64,000 bases of DNA, taken from assembly GCF_001006005.1 (NCBI RefSeq), contig NZ_CP011254.1, positions 558,001 through 622,000 on the forward strand, given 5' to 3'. This document shows positions 1 through 9,592 of the stretch, one piece after another. The position numbers and the translations under genes are program-made. How positions within the stretch are numbered: the first letter of the stretch is position 1; every line of letters begins with the position of its first letter. The notes under the pieces are model-generated. The model searched no databases and was not told where the DNA came from. It saw only the letters and a list, made by a program, of their open reading frames with translations. Source of the stretch: Serratia fonticola. GTDB taxonomy: Bacteria; Pseudomonadota; Gammaproteobacteria; Enterobacterales; Enterobacteriaceae.

Positions 1-1908
1 CCGCAGATCGTGCAGATCGATGTTGCCGTTCTTGTCACAGGCCACGACCACCACGCCCATGCCCGCCATCTGGGCAGAAGCAGGGTTGGTACCGTGCGCC
101 GAGCTTGGGATCAGGCAGATATTACGCCCTGCCTCATTGCGGCTTTCATGGTAGCGGCGGATCGCCAGCAAACCGGCATATTCGCCCTGTGCGCCCGAGT
201 TAGGCTGCATGCACACCGCATCGTAACCGGTCAGTTGCACCAACCATTGGGAAAGCTGCCCAATCATCACTTGATAACCTGCGGCCTGCTCCGGTGGGCA
301 GAACGGGTGCAGTTCAGAGAATTCAGGCCAGGTGATCGGGATCATCTCCGCAGCGGCGTTCAGCTTCATGGTGCAGGAGCCCAGCGGGATCATCGCCTGG
401 TTCAACGCCAGATCTTTACGCTCAAGACGGTGCATATAACGCATCATCTCGGTTTCGCTGTGATAGCGGTTAAATACCGGATGCGTGAGGATCGGATCTT
501 TACGCAGCATTGCCGCCGGGATCGACTGGCTGTTTTTGCTCACGGCGGCATCCAGCGCATCGATATCCAAACCGTGGTTATCGCCGAGCAACAGGGCAAA
601 CAGCGTCTGCACATCTTCACGGGAAGTGGCTTCATCCAGCGTGATGCCGACTGCCCCGTGGATATCGGTACGCAGGTTGATGCCAAAGCCCAGCGCGCGT
701 TCCAGCACCGCCGCCTTGTCTTTCACTTCCACGGTCAGTGTGTCGAACCAGGTTTGATGGCGCAGTGTCAGACCCGCTTGTTGCAGGCCAGCGGCCAGAA
801 TATCGGTCAGGCGATGGATACGCCCGGCAATACGTTGCAGGCCTTGTGGACCATGGTACACCGCATACAGGCTGGCGATATTGGCCAGCAGCACCTGCGA
901 GGTACAGATATTCGAGTTGGCCTTTTCGCGGCGGATATGTTGCTCACGGGTTTGCATCGCCATGCGTAGCGCGGTATTGCCGGCAGCATCGCGGGACACC
1001 CCGATAATACGGCCAGGCATCGAGCGTTTGAATTCGTCACGGCAGGCGAAGAACGCCGCGTGTGGGCCACCGTAGCCCATTGGTACGCCAAAGCGTTGCG
1101 CAGAACCGAATACCACGTCGGCCCCTTGCTTGCCCGGTGCCGTCAGCAGCACCAGCGCCATGATATCGGCTGCCACGCTGGTGATGATTTTGCGCGTTTT
1201 CAGCTCTGCCAACAGGGCGCTGTAATCGTGCAGTTCACCGGTGGTGCCAACCTGTTGCAGCAGTACGCCAAACACGCCTTGCAGCTCCAGCACCTTCGCC
1301 GGTTTGTCGACGATCACGTCAAAGCCAAAGGTTTCGGCACGGGTACGGACCACGTCCAGCGTTTGTGGGTGCACATCGTCAGCCACAAAGAAGCGGTTGG
1401 CGTCTTTCAGTTTGCTGGCACGTTTGGCCAACGCCATCGCTTCTGCGGCAGCGGTAGCTTCATCCAGCAAGGAGGCAGAGGCCAGATCCAGCCCGGTCAG
1501 ATCGAGAGTCAGCGTCTGGAAGTTGAGCAGCGCCTCAAGGCGGCCTTGCGACACTTCCGGCTGATAAGGGGTATAAGCAGTATACCAGCCTGGGTTTTCC
1601 AGCATGTTGCGCAGGATCACCGGCGGCGTCAACACCGCGCTGTAGCCCATACCGATATAGGATTTGTAGCGCTGATTCTGTGAGGCAATCGCCTTCAGTT
1701 CGGCCAGCGCCTGATGTTCCGTGGCCGCATCGCCTACCGGCGGAGGCCCTGGCAGTTGGATATCGGCTGGCACAATCTGTTGGATCAGCGCGCTGAGCGA
1801 GCGAGCGCCCACGGCTTCCAGCATCTGCTGCTGTTGCTCTGCGGAAGAGCCGATGTGGCGCTCGATGAACGCTTCGCTGTGTTCAAGTTGGCTGAGTGTC
1901 TGAGTCAT
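1..1908 (-). CDS. gcvP: Glycine dehydrogenase (decarboxylating), P-protein, 3'-truncated by window edge
   Basis: P-protein of the glycine cleavage system: the PLP enzyme that decarboxylates glycine and passes the aminomethyl group to lipoyl-GcvH. The visible 636 N-terminal residues read [20 protein letters not shown] and continue without interruption to the window edge. They include the conserved LGSCTMKLN and [16 protein letters not shown] segments. The usual length is about 950 residues, so the C-terminal part with the PLP-binding lysine is outside. It is the last gene of gcvT-gcvH-gcvP, 85 bp after gcvH, with a GC-rich hairpin in the gap. Identification is by strong resemblance to E. coli GcvP and by gene order. 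Confidence 0.97.
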   Translation of the reverse strand, partial: MTQTLSQLEHSEAFIERHIGSSAEQQQQMLEAVGARSLSALIQQIVPADIQLPGPPPVGDAATEHQALAELKAIASQNQRYKSYIGMGYSAVLTPPVILRNMLENPGWYTAYTPYQPEVSQGRLEALLNFQTLTLDLTGLDLASASLLDEATAAAEAMALAKRASKLKDANRFFVADDVHPQTLDVVRTRAETFGFDVIVDKPAKVLELQGVFGVLLQQVGTTGELHDYSALLAELKTRKIITSVAADIMALVLLTAPGKQGADVVFGSAQRFGVPMGYGGPHAAFFACRDEFKRSMPGRIIGVSRDAAGNTALRMAMQTREQHIRREKANSNICTSQVLLANIASLYAVYHGPQGLQRIAGRIHRLTDILAAGLQQAGLTLRHQTWFDTLTVEVKDKAAVLERALGFGINLRTDIHGAVGITLDEATSREDVQTLFALLLGDNHGLDIDALDAAVSKNSQSIPAAMLRKDPILTHPVFNRYHSETEMMRYMHRLERKDLALNQAMIPLGSCTMKLNAAAEMIPITWPEFSELHPFCPPEQAAGYQVMIGQLSQWLVQLTGYDAVCMQPNSGAQGEYAGLLAIRRYHESRNEAGRNICLIPSSAHGTNPASAQMAGMGVVVVACDKNGNIDLHDLR

Positions 1909-1962
1909 TGCTACAAATTCCTGAATGCTTGCGGGGTACGGGATATAGCCTGAACTGCAAAA

Positions 1963-1984
1963 CGCCCCACAGGTAGGTGGGGCG
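1963..1984 (-). other. GC-rich hairpin in the gcvH-gcvP gap
   Basis: CGCCCCAC and GTGGGGCG form an 8-bp perfect stem with a 6-nt loop in the short space between the gcvH stop and the gcvP start. No T-run follows on the transcribed strand. An mRNA-processing or stabilising stem is therefore more likely than a full terminator. The function is inferred. Confidence 0.5.
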
Positions 1985-1993
1985 TGATAGTGA

Positions 1994-2380
1994 TTATTCG
2001 TCGATGGAGGCCTGGTAAGCACCCGCATCTAGCAGCTTGTCTAGCTCTGCCGCATCGGATGCCTTGATGCGGAACAACCAACCTTCGCCGTATGGCTCGC
2101 TGTTGACCAGCTCCGGGGAGCTTTCCAGTTCGCCGTTAACCGCGATGATCTCACCGCTGATTGGCGCGTAAATATCGGAAGCGGCCTTGACCGACTCCGC
2201 AACGGCACAGTCATCGCCCGCGGAAACCGTGGTGCCGACTTCCGGCAGATCGACAAAGACCATATCGCCCAGCAGTTCCTGCGCGTGTTCGGTGATACCG
2301 ACAACATATTCACCGTTGCCTGCGTCACGCACCCACTCATGGGAGGTGGCGTATTTCAATTCTGTTGGCACATTGCTCAT
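1994..2380 (-). CDS. gcvH: Glycine cleavage system H protein
   Basis: Lipoyl carrier protein of glycine cleavage, shuttling the aminomethyl intermediate between P-, T- and L-proteins in the cytoplasm. At 128 aa it is the family's usual size. The lipoylation lysine is about residue 65 in [16 protein letters not shown], the signature of H proteins. It lies between gcvT (29-bp gap) and gcvP and should be co-transcribed with both. The start is preceded by an AAGGAG-like site in the gap. Confidence 0.98.
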   Translation of the reverse strand: MSNVPTELKYATSHEWVRDAGNGEYVVGITEHAQELLGDMVFVDLPEVGTTVSAGDDCAVAESVKAASDIYAPISGEIIAVNGELESSPELVNSEPYGEGWLFRIKASDAAELDKLLDAGAYQASIDE

Positions 2381-2409
2381 TGGCCTGCTACTCCTTCGAA
2401 GAATAAAAA

Positions 2410-3507
2410 CTAATTGATCAGTGACTTACCGGCACGTACAAAACCTGGCTTACAGACTTTCACTGGCATTTCACGGTTACGGATCTGTACGATAGCCTGC
2501 TCACCGATACCGGCCGGAACCCTTGCCAACGCAATGCTGAAGCCCAAGGTTGGTGAGAAAGAACCGCTGGTGATCACCCCAACCTGGGGTTGACCGTTCG
2601 CATCGGTGAAATGCACCGGTAGCTCATTACGTAATACGCCTTTTTCCGTCATGATCAAGCCGACCAGTTGTTCGGTGCCATTTTCGCGCTGCTGTTCCAA
2701 CGCTTCACGGCCGATAAACTGACGATCCTGCGGTTCCCAGGCAACGGTCCAGCCCATATTGGCAGCCAGTGGTGAAACGCCTTCGTCCATTTCCTGGCCG
2801 TAGAGGTTCATACCGGCTTCCAGACGCAGGGTGTCGCGGGCACCCAGTCCGGCAGGTTTTACCCCAGCGGCCAGCAGTTTCTGCCAGAAATCCACCACCT
2901 GCTCTTTTGGCAGGGCAATTTCATAGCCCGCTTCGCCGGTATAGCCGGTGGTAGCAATAAACAGGTCACCCGCCTGCACGCCGAAGAACGACTTCATGCC
3001 TTCCACAGCCTGCTTCTGTTCTGGGGTAAATAAGGTGGCGGCGCGCTCTTTGGCCTGTGGGCCTTGCACCGCAACCAGCGCCAGATCGTCACGCACCGTC
3101 AGCTCAACGTTGTACGGAGCCGCATGCTGTTCGATCCAGGCCAGATCCTTTTCGCGGGTGGCGGAGTTCACCACCAGGCGGAAATAGTCTTCGGTAAAGA
3201 AATAGACGATCAGATCGTCGATCACGCCGCCGGAGGCATTCAGCATGCCGGTATACAGCGCTTTACCAGATTGAGTGAGTTTGGCGACATCGTTCGCCAA
3301 CAGGTAACGCAGGAATTCACGGGTACGAGCACCGCGCAGATCCACGATGGTCATATGGGAGACATCGAACATGCCGGCATCCTGACGCACGGCGTGGTGT
3401 TCATCAATCTGGGAGCCATAGTGCAGCGGCATCATCCAGCCATGAAAATCAACCATGCGCGCACCGCACGCCACGTGCTGGTCGTACAGTGGGGTTTGCT
3501 TTGCCAT
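2410..3507 (-). CDS. gcvT: Aminomethyltransferase, T-protein of glycine cleavage
   Basis: Transfers the methylene group from aminomethyl-GcvH to tetrahydrofolate, releasing ammonia. The product is 365 aa beginning [20 protein letters not shown], collinear with E. coli GcvT, with the conserved [19 protein letters not shown] and NELPV segments. A longer frame begins at 3528, but the start at 3507 has an AGAGGGA ribosome-binding site directly upstream and matches the family N-terminus. It is the first gene of gcvTHP. The 587-bp upstream region carries a PurR-like box and CTAAT motifs, consistent with PurR and GcvA control as known in E. coli. Confidence 0.97.
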   Translation of the reverse strand: MAKQTPLYDQHVACGARMVDFHGWMMPLHYGSQIDEHHAVRQDAGMFDVSHMTIVDLRGARTREFLRYLLANDVAKLTQSGKALYTGMLNASGGVIDDLIVYFFTEDYFRLVVNSATREKDLAWIEQHAAPYNVELTVRDDLALVAVQGPQAKERAATLFTPEQKQAVEGMKSFFGVQAGDLFIATTGYTGEAGYEIALPKEQVVDFWQKLLAAGVKPAGLGARDTLRLEAGMNLYGQEMDEGVSPLAANMGWTVAWEPQDRQFIGREALEQQRENGTEQLVGLIMTEKGVLRNELPVHFTDANGQPQVGVITSGSFSPTLGFSIALARVPAGIGEQAIVQIRNREMPVKVCKPGFVRAGKSLIN

Positions 3508-3637
3508 CTTTTCCCTCTTTCCACTCAAGTAGCCGAAGACAGGGTGTTATTACGCAATAAGGCGGGTGTAGCTCGCGGGCCTGATTGCGCGAAACACGCT
3601 GGCTGCTCAACACAAATTGCCTCGCCAATGGTCAACG

Positions 3638-3653
3638 ACGCAAACGATACCTT
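3638..3653 (+). promoter_or_regulatory. Candidate PurR operator of gcvTHP
   Basis: ACGCAAACGATACCTT matches the enterobacterial PurR consensus ANGCAANCGNTTNCNT at all but one fixed position. It lies 131 bp upstream of the gcvT start. PurR repression of gcvTHP is established in E. coli; occupancy here is inferred from the match and position. Confidence 0.55.
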
Positions 3654-3967
3654 TGTCCTGACGTTAACACCGAACGCCCCTATTAACCATAAGTTAAAAT
3701 AGGTTCGACCGGGTTCAGGGTCGGTAAAATGCCGCGTTAGTTTGCAGAGTTTTTCACTGGAAAAATGCGCTTTGAGGCACAAAATTAACAATTAAAGCGG
3801 CAAAAATCCGAAGTTATATAACAAACAGAGGCTGGGATAGAGAATTTCGGTTTTTGATAACCGACCATGGAATTAGAAAAAGTAATGGGAAATTCTGCCT
3901 GAAATTAGAATTTCTCAAACGAAGGGAGATATAAGGGAAATCGATGACGGGTAAACATGCAGATTAG

Positions 3968-4076
3968 CGGGCGCGGCATGTGGCACCCCCTACGACGTAG
4001 TGAATCGGTCAAGTTTTGGCAGCAACGCCATGGTTGCTGAAATATTCGGCCGTAGGGACGCCGCATGTGCGCCCGT
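3968..4076. repeat. Inverted pair of GC-rich palindromic (REP-like) repeats
   Basis: Two degenerate copies of the window's palindromic repeat, at 3968-3993 and 4052-4076, in opposite orientation. They flank a smaller inverted repeat, AGCAAC..GTTGCT (4021-4038). The arrangement resembles a BIME (paired REP) just downstream of the ubiI stop codon. Confidence 0.7.
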
Positions 4077-4094
4077 TTGACAACTACACTGGTT

Positions 4095-5297
4095 TTAGGC
4101 GAGCCAGTCCGGCAGATCGTTGAGCCCCATGGCCTGCCGCACCAGTTTCGGCTTCACGCCCGGCAGGCTGTCTGCCAGCCTCAAGCCCACGTCACGCAGC
4201 AGTTTCTTCGCCGGGTTATGGCCTGCAAACAGTTCGCGGAACCCTTGCATGCTCGCCAGCATAACTGCAGCACCGTGCTTGCGGCGGCGCTCATAACGGC
4301 GCAGATACAGGTGTTGACCAATATCCTTGCCCTGACGCTGCAGACGCTTCAGCTCGGATATCAACTCGGCGGCGTCCATAAAGCCCAGGTTTACGCCCTG
4401 CCCGGCCAGCGGATGCACGGTGTGTGCCGCATCCCCTACCAGCGCCAGACGATGGGCGGCAAAGCTGCGGGCGTATCGCCCGGTAAGCGGGAAGGTCAGC
4501 CGCTCGCTTTCGAGCTGGCAGTTACCCAAACGCATATCGAAGGTCATTGCCAGTTCCCGGTTAAAGGCTTCCGGTTCCAGCTGTTGCAGCCGTTCAGCTT
4601 CTTCTGGCGCAACCGACCAGACGATCGAACTCAAATGCGGATCGCTAAACGGCAGGAAGGCCAGGATCCCTTCGCCATGAAACATCTGGCGGGCCGTGGC
4701 CAAATGGGGCTCTTCGGTGCGAATGGTGGCCACCAGCGCGCTGTGGCGGTAGTCCCAGAAGGTCAACGGGATATCGGCGTGCTGGCGCAGCCAGGAGTTG
4801 GCTCCGTCGGCCCCGATCATCAGTCGGGCGGTTAACATGCGGCCATCTTCCAGTGTGACGAAGGCGTCGTTTTCCCCCCATGCCACCTGTTTCAGCGCGG
4901 CCGGAGCGAGCAGCGTCACATCGGCCAAGGTGGCCGCCTTGTGCCACAGCGCCTGCTGGATCACCTCGTTTTCAATGATATGGCCGAGATGGCTGAAACC
5001 ACATTCGTCGCCGCGAAACGCGATCTTACCGAAGCTGTCACGATCCCAGACTTCCATCGCGTTATACGGGCTGGCGCGCAGGTTGCGGATCTCATCCCAC
5101 ACGCCAATGCTTTGCAGCAAGCGCTCACTGGCGGCGTTAATGGCAGATACGCGCAACGCGGGTTGTTCTGGCAACGGCGATAGTTCCGGCTGCCGTTGTT
5201 CCAGCACCGCGACGCGCAGGCCACTTCCCTGCAAGCCGCAGGCCAGTGCCAATCCCACCATACCGCCACCGGCGATAATCACATCAAATGATTGCAT
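4095..5297 (-). CDS. ubiI: 2-octaprenylphenol 5-hydroxylase (FAD-dependent, ubiquinone synthesis)
   Basis: FAD monooxygenase that hydroxylates C5 of the ring in aerobic ubiquinone biosynthesis (formerly VisC). At 400 aa it equals E. coli UbiI. The N-terminal dinucleotide-binding GGGMVGLA lies at about residues 10-17. The UbiH/COQ6 motif GDAAHTVHPLAGQGVN lies near residue 290. The start MQSFDVIIAGGG fits the family. It is downstream of ubiH in pepP-ubiH-ubiI order, but a 230-bp repeat-bearing gap separates it from ubiH. The two hydroxylases may therefore not be strictly co-transcribed. Confidence 0.96.
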   Translation of the reverse strand: MQSFDVIIAGGGMVGLALACGLQGSGLRVAVLEQRQPELSPLPEQPALRVSAINAASERLLQSIGVWDEIRNLRASPYNAMEVWDRDSFGKIAFRGDECGFSHLGHIIENEVIQQALWHKAATLADVTLLAPAALKQVAWGENDAFVTLEDGRMLTARLMIGADGANSWLRQHADIPLTFWDYRHSALVATIRTEEPHLATARQMFHGEGILAFLPFSDPHLSSIVWSVAPEEAERLQQLEPEAFNRELAMTFDMRLGNCQLESERLTFPLTGRYARSFAAHRLALVGDAAHTVHPLAGQGVNLGFMDAAELISELKRLQRQGKDIGQHLYLRRYERRRKHGAAVMLASMQGFRELFAGHNPAKKLLRDVGLRLADSLPGVKPKLVRQAMGLNDLPDWLA

Positions 5298-5320
5298 GCT
5301 GCTTGAGTTCCTTAAATTTG

Positions 5321-5355
5321 CCCCTCACCCCAACCCTCTCCCACAGGGAGAGGGA
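5321..5355 (+). repeat. CCTCACCC/CTCTCCC dispersed repeat
   Basis: About 35 bp, CCCCTCACCCCAACC then CTCTCCCACAGGGAGAG, ending in a small palindrome. The same sequence recurs twice, in opposite orientations, at 38162-38403. Copies of this kind are common between genes in many proteobacteria. Confidence 0.75.
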
Positions 5356-5545
5356 GCTGATTTGGTGACTTTTATCAAAATATTGCCCCACTTCGGCAAG
5401 GTGGTAGGGCAAAAATTAGTGTTCATCCCAACGTCGGCCTAACTCTATCCCACTAGGGAGAGGGAACTGATTCGGTGACCGTTATCAATATCTTGCCCCA
5501 CTTCGACAAGGAATATGAGGGAATAAATTAGCGTTCAACCCAACC
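5346..5545. repeat. Imperfect ~112-bp tandem duplication including the ubiH stop codon
   Basis: Two degenerate copies about 112 bp apart share GAGAGGGA, CTGATT.GGTGAC, TTATCAA and TTGCCCCACTTCG, then ATTAG.GTTCA.CCCAAC. In the right copy the last element is the end of ubiH, with its stop at 5528-5530. In the left copy the matching TTA is at 5416-5418, so the left unit carries a decayed duplicate of the ubiH 3' end. It probably arose by local duplication. Confidence 0.65.
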
Positions 5546-6706
5546 TAACGTGCGTTTGGCAAAGGCATCGCGCATGGCCGGTAGCTGCTCCATTGCCATC
5601 AGCCCCAGATTACGCCCGGCGACCAGCGGCGCGTAGCTATTGGCAAACAGGCGGATCAAACCGTCGGTGACGCCAATAGTCGCCTGCTGATCCTGTTGCC
5701 GACGTTGCTGATACTGGCTCAATAACGCATAGGCACCCAAATCGGTGCCAGCCTGCGCGGCTTCTGCCAAGGTTTCCGCCAGCGACATCACGTCTCGCAA
5801 GCCCAGGTTGAATCCCTGCCCGGCGATCGGATGCAGCGTCTGCGCCGCGTTGCCAACCAGCGCCAGACGGTGGCTAACGTGCTGATTGGCCTTCAGCAGG
5901 CTAAGAGGGTAACTGTGGCGCTTACCCGCCTTCAGCATCTTGCCCAGCCGCCAGCCGAAGGCCTGTTGCAGCTCACTGAGAAAACGCTCATCACTCCAGC
6001 TATCGACCTGTTCACGATTTTCCCGTGCATGGCACCAAACCAACGAGCTACGCCCACCAGACATCGGCAACAGCGCCAACGGCCCGTAGCGGGTGAAACG
6101 TTCGAACGCACGCCCTTGCGGAGCCTCGGCCGTCGAAACGTTGGCAATGGTGGCAAACTGCGGGTAATCACTCTGCTGCCACTGGATATTGCAGGCCTGC
6201 GCCAGCGCCGAACGTGAACCGTCCGCCGCCACCAGCAACTGGCCCGTCAGGCGCTGCCCGTTATCCAACTGCACTTCAGCACGATCGGCGGTGCGCAGCA
6301 CGTCGACCACTTTGGCCGGACAATGCAGAGTGACCCCAGGGGCCTTCGCCAGCAGAGCAAACAACCGCTGCCCAGCGTCGTGCAGTTCAATCACCTGCCC
6401 CAACGCCTCCACCTGATAGTCTTGCGCGTGCAGGTTCACAAAACCGGCATGCCCGCGATCGCTGACGTGGACGTGAGTGATTGCCGTGGCACAGTCCCGC
6501 AAGGCAGCCCAAACGCCGATACGCGCCAGCTGTTGGCAGGTTCCCTGCGCCAGAGCGATAGCCCGTGCATCAAAACCTGGATGCGCACGATCGTCCGGCC
6601 GGGTGGCCTCCACCAGATCGACGGCCACCTTGCCCTGCGTCAGTGATGAAATCGCCAGCGCCAACGTAGCGCCCGCCATCCCACCGCCCACAATGATTAC
6701 GCTCAT
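5528..6706 (-). CDS. ubiH: 2-octaprenyl-6-methoxyphenol hydroxylase (ubiquinone synthesis)
   Basis: FAD-dependent C1 hydroxylase of the aerobic ubiquinone pathway. At 392 aa it matches the family length. MSVIIVGGGMAGATLALAIS carries the FAD-binding GGGMAG at residues 7-12. The second flavin motif reads GNAAQTLHPIAGQGFN, the form also found in E. coli UbiH. The start codon lies one base after the pepP stop codon, so translation is probably coupled to pepP. It is homologous to the neighbouring ubiI, the usual ancient duplication in this cluster. Confidence 0.97.
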   Translation of the reverse strand: MSVIIVGGGMAGATLALAISSLTQGKVAVDLVEATRPDDRAHPGFDARAIALAQGTCQQLARIGVWAALRDCATAITHVHVSDRGHAGFVNLHAQDYQVEALGQVIELHDAGQRLFALLAKAPGVTLHCPAKVVDVLRTADRAEVQLDNGQRLTGQLLVAADGSRSALAQACNIQWQQSDYPQFATIANVSTAEAPQGRAFERFTRYGPLALLPMSGGRSSLVWCHARENREQVDSWSDERFLSELQQAFGWRLGKMLKAGKRHSYPLSLLKANQHVSHRLALVGNAAQTLHPIAGQGFNLGLRDVMSLAETLAEAAQAGTDLGAYALLSQYQQRRQQDQQATIGVTDGLIRLFANSYAPLVAGRNLGLMAMEQLPAMRDAFAKRTLGWVER

Positions 6707-6707
6707 G

Positions 6708-8021
6708 TTATCTGGCCGCCGCCATCAGGGCTTCAATCGCGTCGGCATCTTTCACCACGCTGGCGGTCAAATTCTCATTGCCGTCTTGGGTGATCAGGAT
6801 GTCATCTTCGATGCGAATACCGATACCGCGATACTCCTGCGGCACATCGGCATCTGGTGCGATATACAGGCCAGGTTCTACCGTCAACACCATGCCAGGC
6901 TCCAGCACGCGATCGCGGCTCGCTGAGCCATAGTGGCCCACGTCATGCACATCCAGCCCCAACCAATGGCTCAGGCCGTGCATAAAGAACTGGCGGTGTG
7001 CCTGCTCGGCAAACAGCTGTTCCACGTCGCCCTTCATCACGCCCAGCTCCACCAACCCGGCGATCATGATGCGCACGACCTGATCGTTCACTTCGCGAAT
7101 GCTGATCCCCGGTTTAAACATTTCCAGCGCCTTGTTGATCGACGCCAGCACGATGTCATATACCTCACGCTGCGGCTTGCTGAACTTGCCGTTGACCGGG
7201 AAAGTACGGGTGATATCGCCAGCATAACCACGATATTCACAACCGGCATCAATCAGCACCAAATCGCCATCACGCATTTCACATTCGTTTTCGGTGTAAT
7301 GCAGGATGCAGCCATTCTCTCCGCTGCCGACAATGGTGTTGTAAGACGGGAAACGGGCACCCAGGCGATTAAACTCGTGCAGGATCTCCCCTTCTAGCTG
7401 ATATTCGAACATGCCCGGGCGGCACTTTTCCATCGCACGGGTATGTGCCATGGCGCTGATCTCACCGGCGCGGCGCATAACGGCAACTTCTTCTGCCGAT
7501 TTGAACAGGCGCATGTCATGCAACCAAGGACGGTAATCCGTCAGGGTTGCAGGAGCTTCCAGATTCTGACGGAAGCCTTTACGCAGTTTATCCAGCGCGC
7601 CGAACAGGATTTCATCGGCATAGGCATATTGCCCCTGCGCGTGATACACCACGTCCAGGCCGTTGAGCAGCAGGTGCAGTTGATCGTTGATTTCGTCGAA
7701 GGCCAGCGCGCGGTCTACCCCCAGCTTGGCCGGAGCCGCGTCTTGCCCCAAACGGCGGCCAAACCAGATTTCTGCCGTCAGATCGCGTACGCGGTTGAAC
7801 AGCACGCTGTGGTTATGAGTTTCATCACTCTTCACCAGGATCAGCACCGCTTCCGGCTCGTTGAAACCGGTCAGATACCAGAAATCACTGTTCTGACGAT
7901 AAGGATATTCAGAGTCTGCACTACGCGTCGCTTCCGGTGCGGCAAAAATCACTGCCGCGCTGGCCGGAGCCATCTGTGCCAACAAAGCCTGACGGCGTTT
8001 ATGAAATTCCTGCTGGGTCAT
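6708..8021 (-). CDS. pepP: Xaa-Pro aminopeptidase P
   Basis: Cytoplasmic dimanganese aminopeptidase releasing N-terminal residues that precede proline. It is 437 aa, with the pita-bread metallopeptidase fold shown by LVLIDAGCEYRGYAGDITRTFPVNG, FMHGLSHWLGLDVHDVG and LTVEPGLYI, which supply the Asp, His and Glu metal ligands. A GTG lies one codon upstream (8024), but the ATG at 8021 is better spaced (5 nt) from the AGGAG site. It heads or follows ygfB and is translationally adjacent to ubiH. Confidence 0.97.
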   Translation of the reverse strand: MTQQEFHKRRQALLAQMAPASAAVIFAAPEATRSADSEYPYRQNSDFWYLTGFNEPEAVLILVKSDETHNHSVLFNRVRDLTAEIWFGRRLGQDAAPAKLGVDRALAFDEINDQLHLLLNGLDVVYHAQGQYAYADEILFGALDKLRKGFRQNLEAPATLTDYRPWLHDMRLFKSAEEVAVMRRAGEISAMAHTRAMEKCRPGMFEYQLEGEILHEFNRLGARFPSYNTIVGSGENGCILHYTENECEMRDGDLVLIDAGCEYRGYAGDITRTFPVNGKFSKPQREVYDIVLASINKALEMFKPGISIREVNDQVVRIMIAGLVELGVMKGDVEQLFAEQAHRQFFMHGLSHWLGLDVHDVGHYGSASRDRVLEPGMVLTVEPGLYIAPDADVPQEYRGIGIRIEDDILITQDGNENLTASVVKDADAIEALMAAAR

Positions 8022-8111
8022 CACATCTCCTGAAATCGGTTTATGCCACCTGCTGAACGCGGTCAGTAGGGGTTATCAGCGCTCTCGGCCAACGGACGTG
8101 GGATCCGCCGG

Positions 8112-8696
8112 TCAGTGCAACGTTGGCCTTTTATTTTCCGGGGCCGTCGGTTTCTGACGGGTAAATTCAGTATGGCAAAGCAGCGCAGCAACGCGCACGT
8201 ACTCCACCACTTCTTCCAACGACTGTTCCAGTTCTTCCTGGTCTTCGCCTTCGTCATAACCCAGTTGAGCGATATTACGCAGATCGTCGATCGCTTCGCC
8301 CACTTCATCTTTCACCTGCGCCAACTTCGGCTGCATCATGCCCAGCCCCAACAGGAAATGGTTTACCCAACCTGCCAAGGCATCCGCACGGTCAAACACG
8401 CTGACGGTTTCGCCTTCCGGCATCATCAGTTGGAACATGAACTCGTCATCTTCCAGCGTATCACGAGTGATTTCATGCAGCTGCTGTAACGGTTGGCTCA
8501 ACGCCTGCGGGAAGGCAATGCCCTCGTTGGTCAGATCAAACACCAGCGTCTGCCAGCTGGCGTCACGGTTGCCGCCGCACAGCAGGCCACTGATCAAACC
8601 GTGCATCTCAGCGGCGGTCAAAGCAACCGCCTGCTGGTTAAGAGCCACGGTCAAAGATTGGTAACTTGGAAATGTATTCTGTATAGACATGCGCAT
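8112..8696 (-). CDS. ygfB: UPF0149 family protein YgfB
   Basis: Small acidic protein of the UPF0149/YecA-like family, 194 aa, as in E. coli. It is recognised by [15 protein letters not shown] and [21 protein letters not shown] segments and the C-terminal [12 protein letters not shown]. The molecular role is poorly defined; related proteins in Pseudomonas have been linked to regulation, which should not be assumed here. It begins the ygfB-pepP-ubiH(-ubiI) run, about 90 bp upstream of pepP, and is divergent from zapA. The downstream ATG at 8690 is an alternative start, since no strong ribosome-binding site decides between them. Confidence 0.93.
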   Translation of the reverse strand: MRMSIQNTFPSYQSLTVALNQQAVALTAAEMHGLISGLLCGGNRDASWQTLVFDLTNEGIAFPQALSQPLQQLHEITRDTLEDDEFMFQLMMPEGETVSVFDRADALAGWVNHFLLGLGMMQPKLAQVKDEVGEAIDDLRNIAQLGYDEGEDQEELEQSLEEVVEYVRVAALLCHTEFTRQKPTAPENKRPTLH

Positions 8697-8985
8697 TCGT
8701 CATCGTTGGCAGGATAAGTTCGTGTTATGCTACCACCAAGGTCCGTTGGTATACCAGTTGAGGCAACACCTCAGTGGCTAGTTATAATCAGCGCAGTCCG
8801 GGCAAACGTACGGTAAATACGCATTTTGCAACCGTTTTTTGTCTGGTAATGTTAGGCGCGGTAGATTACAACCAGGTACTGAAAAAGTGTTGAATCTTGG
8901 TACCCAGGTATATATAGTGACGCCCGCTTCGGCAGCCCGGCAATGGCTGACCGGTGCTGGCGCGAAATTTAGGCAGGAAGGTGGC

Positions 8986-9315
8986 ATGTCTGCACAACCG
9001 GTAGATATTCAAATTTTTGGCCGCTCGTTAAGAGTCAATTGCCCGCCAGAACAACAAGATGCGTTGAACATGGCAGCAGAAGATCTTAACCAACGGTTGC
9101 AAGATCTTAAAGTTCGCACTAGAGTCACAAATACAGAGCAGCTCGTATTTATCGCAGCATTGAACGTCTGTCACGAACTTGCTCAAGAACGCTTGAAAAC
9201 GCGTGACTATGCGGCCAATATGGAACAACGAATTCGTATGCTGCAACAGACCATTGAACAAGCGCTGCTTGAACAGGGTCGCATCTCTGAACGTCAGGAT
9301 GCACAATTCGAATAA
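8986..9315 (+). CDS. zapA: Cell division protein ZapA
   Basis: Cytoplasmic FtsZ-bundling protein that stabilises the Z-ring. It is 109 aa beginning [19 protein letters not shown], with the conserved [16 protein letters not shown] helix and the C-terminal coiled coil [19 protein letters not shown]. The open frame extends upstream to 8839, but E. coli ZapA starts at this ATG and an AGGAAGG site lies 6 nt upstream. It precedes ssrS and fau, as in E. coli. Confidence 0.97.
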   Translation: MSAQPVDIQIFGRSLRVNCPPEQQDALNMAAEDLNQRLQDLKVRTRVTNTEQLVFIAALNVCHELAQERLKTRDYAANMEQRIRMLQQTIEQALLEQGRISERQDAQFE

Positions 9316-9356
9316 CTTAAGTTGCTGGAGTTGAAGGCTCCGGCAATGAGTGAAAA

Positions 9357-9540
9357 ATTTCTCTGAGATGTTTGCCAGCGGGCCAGTCCCCTGAGCCGAT
9401 ATTTAGTACCAACAGAATGTGATGATCCACGATCGGTGTGCATGCTCGGCCCGTCCGAGAAGCCTTAAGATTGTGACAGCACGTTCACCTTGAACCATGG
9501 GTTCAAGGGTTACAGCCTGCGACGGCATCTCGGAGATCCC
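9357..9540 (+). ncRNA. ssrS: 6S RNA
   Basis: 184-nt RNA that mimics an open promoter and sequesters sigma70-RNA polymerase in stationary phase. It matches E. coli 6S RNA at the 5' end (ATTTCTCTGAGATGTT), in GCGGGCCAGTCCCCTGAGCC and in TTGAACC..GGTTCAAGGG. The 3' end, GGCATCTCGGAGATCCC, pairs with the 5' end to form the closing stem. It lies between zapA and fau, the conserved location, and is co-transcribed with fau in E. coli. The ends are set by comparison with E. coli. Confidence 0.97.
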
Positions 9541-9592
9541 TTCACCTGCGTTTTCAGTGTGTTAACTCACCACTACTGGCGAATCTAACACT

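Larger units (their letters stand above)
3508..4094. promoter_or_regulatory. gcvT upstream regulatory region (no gene)
   Basis: 587 bp between gcvT and ubiI without a convincing gene. The part near gcvT is AT-rich and is the expected gcv promoter region. It holds a PurR-like box at 3638-3653. Two CTAAT motifs on the minus strand (3872-3876 and 3904-3908) are candidate GcvA contacts. The part nearest ubiI holds an inverted pair of palindromic repeats (3968-4076). No glycine-riboswitch fold was recognised. Confidence 0.55.

Noticed and set aside
10..969. 319-codon plus-strand frame opposite gcvP
   Set aside because: Antisense shadow; the minus strand clearly encodes GcvP in frame across the whole stretch.
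3508..4094. Glycine riboswitch before gcvT
   Set aside because: No tandem aptamer-like conserved cores were recognised, and enterobacteria control gcvTHP through GcvA, GcvR and PurR.
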